A DNA stretch of 60,725 bases from a bacterium (lineage in GTDB: Bacteria > UBA6262 > WVXT01): assembly GCA_011773355.1 (NCBI GenBank), contig WVXT01000082.1:2404-63128 (forward strand). The letters run 5' to 3'. Every line of letters begins with the position of its first letter. Positions within the stretch are counted from its first letter, which is position 1. Of the stretch, positions 27,448-34,908 are shown piece by piece. The notes under the pieces are model-generated. The model did not search any database and was not told where the DNA came from. It worked only from the letters and a program-made list of their open reading frames with translations. A program made the position numbers and the translations under genes.

Positions 27448-28087
27448 AATAGGTCTGGTTTTTCTCTCTTTGACTTTTCTGATTTCTATACAAGGCTTTT
27501 CACAGAGCGAGACAATTTCCCATATTCTGAAAAAACTGGAGACTGAAAGAAGAAAGATAGAAACAGGGAGTTTCGACTTCCAGCAAAAAATACTGATAAA
27601 AGCTACTCTGGAAGAAAAACTGATTACAGGTTCAATAAAATTTAGAGTGCCCGATAAACTATACGCTGAGTACATTCAACCTTATTCACAAATCATTGTA
27701 TGCAATGGCAAGAAGGTCTGGTTCTATTTACCTGATTACAATCAGGTTTCCATCCAGTCCGTTGGCAGATTGGAAGAGTTAATGGGAGTGAATTTAGGTC
27801 TTTTCTTTTGGGCAGCTAAGATTGGAGAGCTAGAGGACTATACAAAAGAGGTCGTAGAAGAAAGAAATGAAGGCTATAAAATTAAGTTGGTTCCAGAAGT
27901 TGGAAATGGAGTGGAGATAGTTCTTGTAGTTTCCAAAGAGCATTGGGTACCAGTGGAGACAGAGGTTAGCAATAGTTATACGGTGGTTTCTACTCGTCTG
28001 GAAAATATTGTAAAGAATGCTGAAGTAAATGATGAAATTTTTGAGTTTGAAATACCTTTAGAAGCGCAAGTATTCGAATCCCCTTAG
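27434..28087 (+). CDS. lolA: LolA-like outer-membrane lipoprotein carrier
   Basis: 217 residues with a signal peptide (MKITKIGLVFLSLTFLISIQ, cut near GFS-Q) and a LolA-type fold: early helix, then strands with DFQQKILIKATLEEKLITGS, GSIKFRVPDKLYAEYI and NGKKVWFYLPDYNQV. LolA chaperones lipoproteins through the periplasm to the outer membrane, so the cell should be diderm. It overlaps the ftsK end by 14 bases; ftsK-lolA is also a neighbour pair in Proteobacteria. It could be a related outer-membrane sorting protein, since LolA paralogues exist. Confidence 0.85.
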   Translation: MKITKIGLVFLSLTFLISIQGFSQSETISHILKKLETERRKIETGSFDFQQKILIKATLEEKLITGSIKFRVPDKLYAEYIQPYSQIIVCNGKKVWFYLPDYNQVSIQSVGRLEELMGVNLGLFFWAAKIGELEDYTKEVVEERNEGYKIKLVPEVGNGVEIVLVVSKEHWVPVETEVSNSYTVVSTRLENIVKNAEVNDEIFEFEIPLEAQVFESP

Positions 28088-28101
28088 GCAAGGTTTTGTG
28101 A

Positions 28102-28277
28102 GAAAGATAGTTTGTTCATCGCTTGAGGAATTTTTTAACGCCAAAAAACTTCGGACTCTCGAGGCGCGCAAATCAAAACTTCTCGCTTCGCTCGTCGAAC
28201 ATTGATTTGCTTGAAAGAGAAAAAGTCGTCCTTGTTTTTTAGCTGAAATTCCAATAGCTCTTCACAAACTATCTTTC
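28102..28277. repeat. MITE-like 176-bp imperfect palindrome
   Basis: Perfect 14-base terminal inverted repeats GAAAGATAGTTTGT (28102-28115) and ACAAACTATCTTTC (28264-28277) enclose further matched arms: CCAAAAAACTTCGGAC against GTCGTCCTTGTTTTTTAG (imperfect) and a perfect inner pair GCAAATCA (28168-28175) / TGATTTGC (28203-28210). The whole unit could fold into one long hairpin. It carries no gene. It fills the gap between lolA and rodZ, separating two otherwise closely packed genes. Confidence 0.7.
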
Positions 28278-28326
28278 AATGGCAACTGGAGAGTGTAAGT
28301 TTGCTCTAAAAATGGTAGGGACGGAA

Positions 28327-29148
28327 ATGCCAGAAAATATTGGTAAAATACTCCAGGAAGCTCGGCGGTGTAAAGAGATTAGTTTACAGCAGGTTTCGCA
28401 GGAGACTAAAATAAGCAGGGAGTACCTGGAAGCATTGGAGAAAGAAGAATACGATGTCTTTCCAGCAAAGGTTTACGTAGTTTCATTTATCAGAAGTTAT
28501 GCCCGCTACCTGGGGCTGGACGCGGAAGCGATTGTCCATGCTTATAAGAAAGAGCATTCGGGACGAAAAGACAGAATGGACCTCAATCCTGAATTTCCTA
28601 TTGTCGTTAGTCGGTGTGGAGAAGGGGAATCGCTACCCGGGAAAGGGTTTGCTGGATTTATATTTACCAGGAAGAGTCTCATTCCATTTGTCCTGGCTGT
28701 AGTAGTGATTGTAGCGGCTGGCCTTTTGGCCATTTTTTGGCTGCGTTTGGCTATGCGGCAATTATCCCCACAGGTGAAAGCAGGAACGGGTCTCGCCACT
28801 GACATTGCACAAGATATTTCAATGGTAGCGGAAATAAATGATAAGACCTGGCTACGAGTAGTCGGGGACGGGGCGGTCTCTTTTGAAGGAACACTGTTTC
28901 CTGGCGAAAATAGAAAATGGGTTGCAAAAAATGGAATGATTGTTCGCGTCGGAAACGTAGGCGGTATCAGGCTATACGTGAATGGAGAAGAGGTGGATAC
29001 TGTTTCTGGAAGTATAGGGGATGTTAATGAGTTTGTTTTCACTAGATTAGAGGGAAAGGACTTGATTAAGATAGAACAGAGACGGCCTGCGCCAGAGGAA
29101 AAAATAGAAGCAGTAGAAGACGAATTGCAAAGAGAAGACAATAAATGA
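28327..29148 (+). CDS. rodZ: RodZ-like cytoskeletal/transcription-like membrane protein
   Basis: 273 residues: N-terminal HTH_25 domain (IGKILQEARRCKEISLQQV and SREYLEALEKEEYDVFPA), a single membrane helix (about 120-140, FVLAVVVIVAAGLLAIFWL) and a periplasmic DUF4115-type beta domain (TWLRVVGDGAVSFEGTL to VYVNG-like strands). In the family the HTH binds MreB and shapes elongation. The frame is open from ATG 28279, directly after the palindromic repeat, but ATG 28327 has AGGGA five bases upstream and gives the standard N-terminus. It shares ATGA with pgsA. Confidence 0.9.
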   Translation: MPENIGKILQEARRCKEISLQQVSQETKISREYLEALEKEEYDVFPAKVYVVSFIRSYARYLGLDAEAIVHAYKKEHSGRKDRMDLNPEFPIVVSRCGEGESLPGKGFAGFIFTRKSLIPFVLAVVVIVAAGLLAIFWLRLAMRQLSPQVKAGTGLATDIAQDISMVAEINDKTWLRVVGDGAVSFEGTLFPGENRKWVAKNGMIVRVGNVGGIRLYVNGEEVDTVSGSIGDVNEFVFTRLEGKDLIKIEQRRPAPEEKIEAVEDELQREDNK

Positions 29149-29777
29149 CTTTAGCCAACAAACTTACTATGGGAAGAATAATTGTCATTCCCTTTTTCAT
29201 ACTTTTTATGTTTGTAGGTAATATTTATACCCGGGTAGCCGCTCTTATAATTTTTATTCTGGCGGCGCTTACCGATTTGTATGATGGAATTATTGCCCGC
29301 CATCGAGAGGAAGTAACTAATTTTGGAAAGTTCATAGATCCTCTCGCTGACAAATTGATAGTTTCTGCTGCTTTCATTTCTTTCGTTCAGTTAAGGGAGC
29401 TGTCAATCCCTGCCTGGATGGTTATCCTGGTAATCAGTCGCGAATTCATAATAACCGGATTAAGAAGTGTGGCGGCATCCAGGGGGACCATAATTCCGGC
29501 TTCCCTTTCTGGAAAATTCAAGACAACCTCACAAATGGTAGTCATTATTACTATTTTGATAATTCTTATTGTCAATGCTTTGTTGAGGAATTATTGGCAG
29601 ACCAGCGCATTGGAGTTACAGACTTTCCTGGGTTGGAAAAGAGTTCTTGGCTATATTTTAGATAGCGCACCTTATTGGCTGATGCTTGTGGTTACCATTT
29701 TGACCGTGATTTCAGGATTCAATTACATTTTCAAAAATAAACATATACTTTTTGAGGAAATAAGTAGTAAAATATGA
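29145..29777 (+). CDS. pgsA: CDP-diacylglycerol-glycerol-3-phosphate phosphatidyltransferase
   Basis: A 210-residue CDP-alcohol phosphatidyltransferase with four to six membrane helices. The motif D44-x2-D47-G-x2-A-R...G-x3-D-x3-D is complete (TDLYDGIIARH, then FGKFIDPLADK). It makes phosphatidylglycerophosphate from the CdsA product; PgpA next door removes the phosphate to give phosphatidylglycerol. ATG overlaps the rodZ stop (ATGA); rodZ-pgsA-pgpA(cinA)-recA order is common in bacteria. Confidence 0.94.
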   Translation: MTLANKLTMGRIIVIPFFILFMFVGNIYTRVAALIIFILAALTDLYDGIIARHREEVTNFGKFIDPLADKLIVSAAFISFVQLRELSIPAWMVILVISREFIITGLRSVAASRGTIIPASLSGKFKTTSQMVVIITILIILIVNALLRNYWQTSALELQTFLGWKRVLGYILDSAPYWLMLVVTILTVISGFNYIFKNKHILFEEISSKI

Positions 29778-29793
29778 AGATAGAGAGGAAAAA

Positions 29794-30234
29794 ATGGAGT
29801 GGCTTATTAGATTCTTGGCTACGGGTTTTTTTGTTGGATATTCGCCAGTTGCTCCAGGAACAATGGGAACACTGGTAGCATTTCTGCTCTATGCCCTTCT
29901 CCCTACAACCGTTCCCTTCTACTGGATGCTCATTTTATGTTTAATTATTGGCGGGACGATAATTTCTCACTGGGCAGAAAATATCCTAGGAGAAATCGAT
30001 TCTCCTAAAATAGTTATTGATGAGATGTGTGGATACTTCATCGCTATGGCTTTTTTGCCCAAAACGCTTGGCTTGATGATCGTAGGGTTTGTTATTTACC
30101 GGCTTCTGGATGTAATCAAGATCTATCCCATAAAGAAGTTGGAAATGCTTGCCGGAGGGCTGGGGATAATGCTTGATGATATTTATGCCGGGGTAGTGAC
30201 TAATATTATTTTACACATAATTCACACACTATAG
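29794..30234 (+). CDS. pgpA: Phosphatidylglycerophosphatase A
   Basis: A 146-residue PgpA with three or four membrane segments. GYSPVAPGTMGTLVAFLLY near the start, PKIVIDEMCGYFIAM in the middle and LDVIKIYPIKKLE with GGLGIMLDDIYAG at the end are family signatures. It dephosphorylates PGP made by the adjacent PgsA, 17 bases upstream. GAGAGGAAAAA gives a good ribosome site. Confidence 0.94.
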   Translation: MEWLIRFLATGFFVGYSPVAPGTMGTLVAFLLYALLPTTVPFYWMLILCLIIGGTIISHWAENILGEIDSPKIVIDEMCGYFIAMAFLPKTLGLMIVGFVIYRLLDVIKIYPIKKLEMLAGGLGIMLDDIYAGVVTNIILHIIHTL

Positions 30235-30292
30235 AAAAAAGGAAAACGGGAGGAGGAAATTGTACCGACGCATTTTCTAGAAGGAGGAAAAA

Positions 30293-31300
30293 ATGGGAAA
30301 AAATGAGAAAGTAAAAGCGTTAGAAGTGGCAGTATCTCAGATTGAAAAACAGTTCGGGAAAGGAACGATAATGAGACTGGGTGCTGAGGCTTATAAGGGA
30401 GAAGTGGAAGTGATTCCCACTGGCGCCCTATCATTAGACGTAGCTTTAGGAGTGGGTGGAGTTCCTAAAGGAAGAGTGGTGGAAATCTTCGGTCCGGAAG
30501 GGGGAGGTAAGACTACTCTCTCCCTCCAGATAATCGCCAATGCTCAAAAATTGGGAGGAACAGCTGCTTTCGTAGATGCCGAGCACGCCATGGACCCGGC
30601 TTATGCCAATAAGTTGGGAGTGGACATCGAGAACCTCCTGATTTCCCAGCCCGATAATGGCGAGCAGGCTCTGGAGATTACCGAGACTCTGGTTCGTAGT
30701 GGAGCTGTTGATGTAATTGTAATCGACAGTGTGGCTGCTCTGGTGCCCAGGGCAGAAATCGAGGGTCAAATGGGCGACGCACAGGTCGGCTTACAGGCCA
30801 GGTTGATGTCTCAGGCTCTCAGGAAACTTACGGCTGCTATATCTAAATCTAAGACCTGTGTAATTTTTATCAATCAGATAAGAGAGAAGATAGGCGTGAT
30901 GTTTGGCAATCCAGAGACGACTCCAGGAGGGAGAGCATTGAAGTTTTATTCCTCTGTTAGATTGGACATTCGTCGCATAGGCGCTATTAAGGCGGGAGAT
31001 ATCGATGTAGGTAATCGCATAAGAGTTAAAGTATCCAAAAATAAGGTGGCTCCACCATTCCGCAAGGCGGAGTTTGATATGATGTATGATCAGGGCATCT
31101 CCAGGGAGGGTTCCCTATTGGATGTTGCTCTGGAAAATAACCTGATTGAGAAGAGTGGAACCTGGTTTTCTTACAAAGGAAACAGAATCGGGCAAGGAAG
31201 AGAAAATAGTAAGACTTACCTGAAAGAGAACCCGGGGGTCGCCGAGGAAATTGATAAGATTCTAAGAGAAAAGCTACTTAGCCCCAAAGAAGAAGCTTAA
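30293..31300 (+). CDS. recA: Recombinase RecA
   Basis: A 335-residue RecA: strand exchange and co-protease. N-terminal helix domain, Walker A GPEGGGKT at residues 67-74 (the usual form is GPESSGKT), VDAEHAMDP, Walker [13 protein letters not shown], loop L1/L2 region with GEQALEI, the MAW-type [20 protein letters not shown], and the C-terminal domain. The acidic tail is nearly absent. A strong AGAAGGAGGAAAAA site precedes the ATG. I see no LexA box of the E. coli or Bacillus type in the 58 bases upstream. Confidence 0.98.
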   Translation: MGKNEKVKALEVAVSQIEKQFGKGTIMRLGAEAYKGEVEVIPTGALSLDVALGVGGVPKGRVVEIFGPEGGGKTTLSLQIIANAQKLGGTAAFVDAEHAMDPAYANKLGVDIENLLISQPDNGEQALEITETLVRSGAVDVIVIDSVAALVPRAEIEGQMGDAQVGLQARLMSQALRKLTAAISKSKTCVIFINQIREKIGVMFGNPETTPGGRALKFYSSVRLDIRRIGAIKAGDIDVGNRIRVKVSKNKVAPPFRKAEFDMMYDQGISREGSLLDVALENNLIEKSGTWFSYKGNRIGQGRENSKTYLKENPGVAEEIDKILREKLLSPKEEA

Positions 31301-31306
31301 TAAAAT

Positions 31307-31921
31307 ATGGTAAAGATATTCACAGTTGGTCCCATGGAGGCCAATTGTTATATTGTTTATGATCCTGATAAAAGAGAAGGACTGATTATTGACCCCGGTG
31401 CAGAAGGGTCGCGGTTAATTAAGTTTATTAGACAAAAGAATATCTCCATTAACTATATCGTCAATACTCACGGACATCCAGACCACGTAGGTGCCAACCG
31501 CAAAATCAAAGAGTACACTAATGCCCCAATTTTGATTCATCCATACGACGCTCCCTTGCTTGCGAAAAGCAACAGTATTCTTCCTCTCATTTTTCCCATG
31601 GAATCCTCCTCGCCTGCGGCAGATACTTTCATTAAAGATGGGGATGTAATTGAATGCGGAGAAATGAAATTGAAGGTTCTCCATACTCCCGGACATACGC
31701 CGGGAGGAATCTCTCTTTTGCTGGATGATTCCATTTTTACTGGCGATACGCTTTTCTCAGGTTCCATTGGTCGCTTCGACTTGCCCGGAGGTTCCGAGGA
31801 AGTACTTTTGAATTCGATAAAAAAGATTTTATCCCTGGGAGAAAATTTGATTATTTATCCTGGCCACGGCCCGTCGACTACCGTTAGCCAGGAACTTCAC
31901 AGCAACCCCTTTATAACATGA
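31307..31921 (+). CDS. Metallo-beta-lactamase fold hydrolase, glyoxalase II-like
   Basis: A 204-residue MBL-fold protein. Zinc motif HGHPDH at residues 55-60, then HTPGHTPGG and SIFTGDTLFSGSIGRFDLPGG, and late PGHG. These match the YcbL/glyoxalase II-like group, which hydrolyses thioesters such as S-lactoylglutathione; the small size favours YcbL-like enzymes without the C-terminal helical domain. The true substrate is unknown. It follows recA by 6 bases and shares ATGA with xerD. Confidence 0.88.
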   Translation: MVKIFTVGPMEANCYIVYDPDKREGLIIDPGAEGSRLIKFIRQKNISINYIVNTHGHPDHVGANRKIKEYTNAPILIHPYDAPLLAKSNSILPLIFPMESSSPAADTFIKDGDVIECGEMKLKVLHTPGHTPGGISLLLDDSIFTGDTLFSGSIGRFDLPGGSEEVLLNSIKKILSLGENLIIYPGHGPSTTVSQELHSNPFIT

Positions 31922-32820
31922 AAAATTCCAGGCTTCTCGACGAATTTATCAACTATATAGAAGTGGAAAAAGGTCTGTCGAAAAATACAAAGTTAGGTTA
32001 CCAGGGAGATCTGTCGCAGTACATTAAATATTTGGAAGAGAATGGCAAAATTGCCACTGCCGTTAACCATAGCGACGTTATGGAATTTTTACTGATTAAG
32101 AGGAAGTATGTATCGCCTTCCTCGTTAGCCAGGGTAATAACTTCAATAAAAATGTTCCATCGCTTCCTGGTATCAGATAACTATTGCGAAACGGATCCCA
32201 CCGAAAATTTAGATTCCCCGCACCTCGGGCTGAAACTACCCAAAGTTTTGACTTTTGCCGAAGTAGAAGCATTGCTAAATGCTCCTCCTTCTAATACCCC
32301 TGGAGGAATCAGAGACAGGGCAATGATGGAACTCCTTTATGCTACGGGAATGAGGGTGTCAGAAATTATTAATCTCAAAATGGAAGACGTTAATCTCAAA
32401 TTGGGCTATTTACGGTGTATTGGCAAGAGGGGAAAAGAACGCATTGTTCCCATCGGTTCTGAGGCAATTAGGTTCATTAATATCTATTTGAAAAAGGTGA
32501 GGTCTGCCCATAAAGCACTCTCCAGGACGTCCACGCGGCAACCGAAGAGTCTCTTCTTAAATCCCTCAGGAAAAAAACTTTCTCGTGTGGGATTCTGGAA
32601 GATAATTAAGAGATACGCTACACTTTCTGGAATAACTAAAGATATAACGCCCCATACCTTAAGGCATTCCTTTGCCACTCATCTCTTGGAGCGGGGTGCT
32701 GATCTGCGTGCAATTCAGGAGATGTTGGGACATGAAAATATCTCCTCCACCCAGATATATACCCACCTGACCCGCGAGCGTCTCAAAGACCTACACAAAA
32801 AATTCCATCCTCGCGGTTAA
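31918..32820 (+). CDS. xerD: Tyrosine recombinase XerD
   Basis: A 300-residue Xer recombinase. Core domain 1-95; Arg146 in GMRVSEI, Lys in GKRGKERIVPIG, HTLRHSFATHLL with His246 and Arg249, LGHENISSTQIYTHL with the nucleophilic Tyr near residue 281. It closely resembles xerC at 105 and both have all five catalytic residues, so a XerC/XerD heterotetramer at dif is likely; XerD is assigned because its length (300) and ERGADLRAIQEMLGHENIS sequence fit XerD, and by exclusion. The end lies 28 bases before a palindromic repeat. Confidence 0.9.
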   Translation: MKNSRLLDEFINYIEVEKGLSKNTKLGYQGDLSQYIKYLEENGKIATAVNHSDVMEFLLIKRKYVSPSSLARVITSIKMFHRFLVSDNYCETDPTENLDSPHLGLKLPKVLTFAEVEALLNAPPSNTPGGIRDRAMMELLYATGMRVSEIINLKMEDVNLKLGYLRCIGKRGKERIVPIGSEAIRFINIYLKKVRSAHKALSRTSTRQPKSLFLNPSGKKLSRVGFWKIIKRYATLSGITKDITPHTLRHSFATHLLERGADLRAIQEMLGHENISSTQIYTHLTRERLKDLHKKFHPRG

Positions 32821-32847
32821 ATAAACACTCCTCTCAAAAACTTGCCA

Positions 32848-32894
32848 GTAGTGTAGCCCTTTGTGGGCGTCCCGATAAATCAGGCCCTTACACT
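32848..32894. repeat. GTAGTG-type palindromic repeat, copy 1
   Basis: GTAGTGTAGCCC on the left and GGCCCTTACACTGC on the right form terminal inverted repeats, with CCCTTTGTGGGC and CCCGATAAATCAGG inside. It is the same family as the copies at 37879-37927 (inverted) and 44746-44809. It lies between xerD and the moxR promoter and ends 24 bases before the -35 box. Confidence 0.75.
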
Positions 32895-32917
32895 GCTTAT
32901 ATAACGCAAAATTCGAC

Positions 32918-32946
32918 TTGAAAACAGGGTAGAAATGGGGTATAAT
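32918..32946 (+). promoter_or_regulatory. Strong sigma-70-type promoter of the moxR operon
   Basis: TTGAAA (32918-32923), 17-base spacer, TATAAT (32941-32946): an almost perfect housekeeping promoter, the best in the window. The predicted start is near 32953; the moxR ATG is at 32976 after AGAGGAGGAAT. It marks 32976-43701 as one operon. Confidence 0.8.
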
Positions 32947-32975
32947 AATAAAAAGCTTTATAGAGGAGGAATTCT

Positions 32976-33980
32976 ATGGTTAATCGTGAAGAAAAAGAAG
33001 ATTTGAAATTAGTGGAGAAGCTAGCCCAGGGGCGAAAATCGATTCTGGAACAGCTCCATAAGATAATTGTGGGGCAGGACGAAGTTATTGAACAGCTCCT
33101 GATTGCTCTTTTTGCCCGGGGTCATTGTCTAATTGTGGGCGTGCCTGGTCTGGCCAAAACAATGTTAATCTCTACGATTGCCGAGATTCTCGATTTGAAA
33201 TTCCAGAGAATTCAGTTTACCCCGGATCTTATGCCTTCTGACATCACGGGAACGGATGTGATTGAAGAGAATATTTCCACAGGAAAAAGAGGTTTTCGCT
33301 TCATCAAAGGACCCGTCTTTGCCAACATAATCCTGGCTGACGAGATTAATCGTACTCCTCCCAAAACTCAGTCTGCGCTTCTGCAAGCGATGCAAGAGTA
33401 TAAGGTTACTGCCAGTGGAAATACTTACCCTTTAGAACTTCCCTTCTTCGTGTTAGCTACCCAGAATCCTATTGAGCAGGAGGGGACATATCCTTTGCCC
33501 GAAGCACAGCTCGACCGCTTCTTTTTTGAGGTAAATATTGACTACCCTAAGTATGAAGAAGAAAAAGAAATCGTCAATAAAACCACCTCCAGTTTCCAGG
33601 CGAAATTGATAAAAGCTCTCAATGCTAAAGAGATAATACATTTACAGGAGATTGTGCGCAAGGTCCCCGCTTCCGAGTACGTGGTTAATTACGCAGTAAA
33701 TCTGGTGACAGCTACCCGACCATCTTCATCCAAAGCCCCGGAATTCATCAAAAGGTGGGTCAGCTGGGGAGGAAGTCCCCGGGGTTCACAAAACTTGATC
33801 TTGGGGGGAAAGGCCAGGGCAATCCTTAATGGTCGCTTCAATGTCTCGGTAGAAGACATCAAGGCATTAGCTCACCCCGTCCTGCGACACCGTATCATAC
33901 TCAATTTTAATGCCGAGGCTGAAGGCGTGCGTACCGATAAGGTAATAGACAGACTGCTAAAGGAAATTCCCGAAGCTTGA
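32976..33980 (+). CDS. MoxR-family AAA+ ATPase
   Basis: 334 residues, AAA_3/MoxR family. Walker A GVPGLAKT at 55-62 (MoxR-type, K at 61), ILADEINRTPPKTQSALLQA as Walker B with the sensor, FVLATQNPIEQEGTYPLPEAQLD with sensor 1 (shown in two parts), and the C-terminal lid with LRHRIILNF. These ATPases act with von Willebrand A (VWA) proteins as chaperones that insert cofactors or remodel complexes. First gene of the operon with DUF58 and VWA genes, as is typical. Confidence 0.95.
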   Translation: MVNREEKEDLKLVEKLAQGRKSILEQLHKIIVGQDEVIEQLLIALFARGHCLIVGVPGLAKTMLISTIAEILDLKFQRIQFTPDLMPSDITGTDVIEENISTGKRGFRFIKGPVFANIILADEINRTPPKTQSALLQAMQEYKVTASGNTYPLELPFFVLATQNPIEQEGTYPLPEAQLDRFFFEVNIDYPKYEEEKEIVNKTTSSFQAKLIKALNAKEIIHLQEIVRKVPASEYVVNYAVNLVTATRPSSSKAPEFIKRWVSWGGSPRGSQNLILGGKARAILNGRFNVSVEDIKALAHPVLRHRIILNFNAEAEGVRTDKVIDRLLKEIPEA

Positions 33981-34002
33981 TTTTACCAGGTCGGGATAGG
34001 AG

Positions 34003-34905
34003 TTGAAAGTGGAAGAGCCGAGGAGAAGTTATATTGACCCGCTGATTGTGGCTAAACTTTCATCCATGCTTCTCAGAGCGAGATTTGTGGTTGAGGGATT
34101 TATTGCCGGACTGCACCAGAGTCCTTACAGAGGTTTCAGTCTCGATTTTGCACAGCACAGGGAATACTCGCCAGGGGATGAAACCAGACATGTGGATTGG
34201 AAGGTCTACGGAAGGAAAGACAAATACTTTGTGAAACAATATCAGGAAGAGACAAACCTGAAAGGATATATTCTCCTTGATAGAAGCGCCTCTATGGGAT
34301 ATATGAGCAAGGGGATAACTAAGCTTCAGTATGGCTCCTATTTAGCAGCCTCGTTAGCTTACCTGATGCTCAGACAGCAGGACTCGGTGGGACTGGCCAC
34401 TTTTGACGAGAATATTAAGAAATATATTCCTCCTCGACAGAGCAGAGGGCACCTTTCGCTAATATTGGACGAGCTGGAAAAACTGGTCTCATCTTCACAA
34501 ACAGGAATAAACCGCTCTCTTCAAGAGCTGGGGCAATATACCAAACGCAGGGGATTGATTATTCTCATCTCTGACCTCCTGGATGAACAGGAAAAAGTTC
34601 TGAATGCTCTGAAGTACTTCCGGTTTAAGAAACACGAAGTGATCGTCTTTCACCTTCTCGATCCTGCCGAGCTGGAACTTCCCTTTACTAATGTACTCTG
34701 GCTGGAGGATATGGAGAATGGAAAGAGAGTTCTTACTCATCCGGAGATTATCCGGAAAAGGTATAAGAATATATTAAGGAAATTTGTGGAGACATACAAG
34801 TTAAGTTGTCTGAGAAGCGATATAGATTATTGTCTTATTAACACAAAAACTCCTCTCGATTTTGCCCTGGGTGCATACCTTGCCAGAAGAAAGATGTTAA
34901 GGTGA
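34003..34905 (+). CDS. DUF58 protein with VWA-like domain
   Basis: A 300-residue DUF58 protein, the standard MoxR partner. Seen: GLHQSPYRGFSLDFAQHREY and GDETRHVDWKVYGR (DUF58 core), then a VWA-like fold with the metal-site motif DRSAS at 93-97 and a late LIILISDLLD strand. No membrane segment is seen, so it is probably cytoplasmic and bound to MoxR and to the membrane proteins encoded next. Start is TTG 34003 (GGGATAGGAG upstream) or GTG 34009. Confidence 0.92.
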   Translation: MKVEEPRRSYIDPLIVAKLSSMLLRARFVVEGFIAGLHQSPYRGFSLDFAQHREYSPGDETRHVDWKVYGRKDKYFVKQYQEETNLKGYILLDRSASMGYMSKGITKLQYGSYLAASLAYLMLRQQDSVGLATFDENIKKYIPPRQSRGHLSLILDELEKLVSSSQTGINRSLQELGQYTKRRGLIILISDLLDEQEKVLNALKYFRFKKHEVIVFHLLDPAELELPFTNVLWLEDMENGKRVLTHPEIIRKRYKNILRKFVETYKLSCLRSDIDYCLINTKTPLDFALGAYLARRKMLR

Positions 34906-34908
34906 TAA

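Noticed and set aside
28279-28326. rodZ starting at ATG 28279
   Set aside because: ATG 28279 follows the repeat directly with no ribosome site and adds 16 non-conserved residues; ATG 28327 has AGGGA and the standard N-terminus.
30235-30292. An SOS operator or a strong promoter before recA
   Set aside because: No LexA-type palindrome (CTG-N10-CAG or GAAC-N4-GTTC) is visible, and the TATAGA at 30230 has no -35 at good spacing except a weak TTATTT.
105-32820. The two Xer recombinases as part of an integrated element
   Set aside because: Both lie in conserved housekeeping neighbourhoods (topA; recA) with ftsK nearby and no phage, integron or att structure, so they are the chromosomal XerC and XerD.
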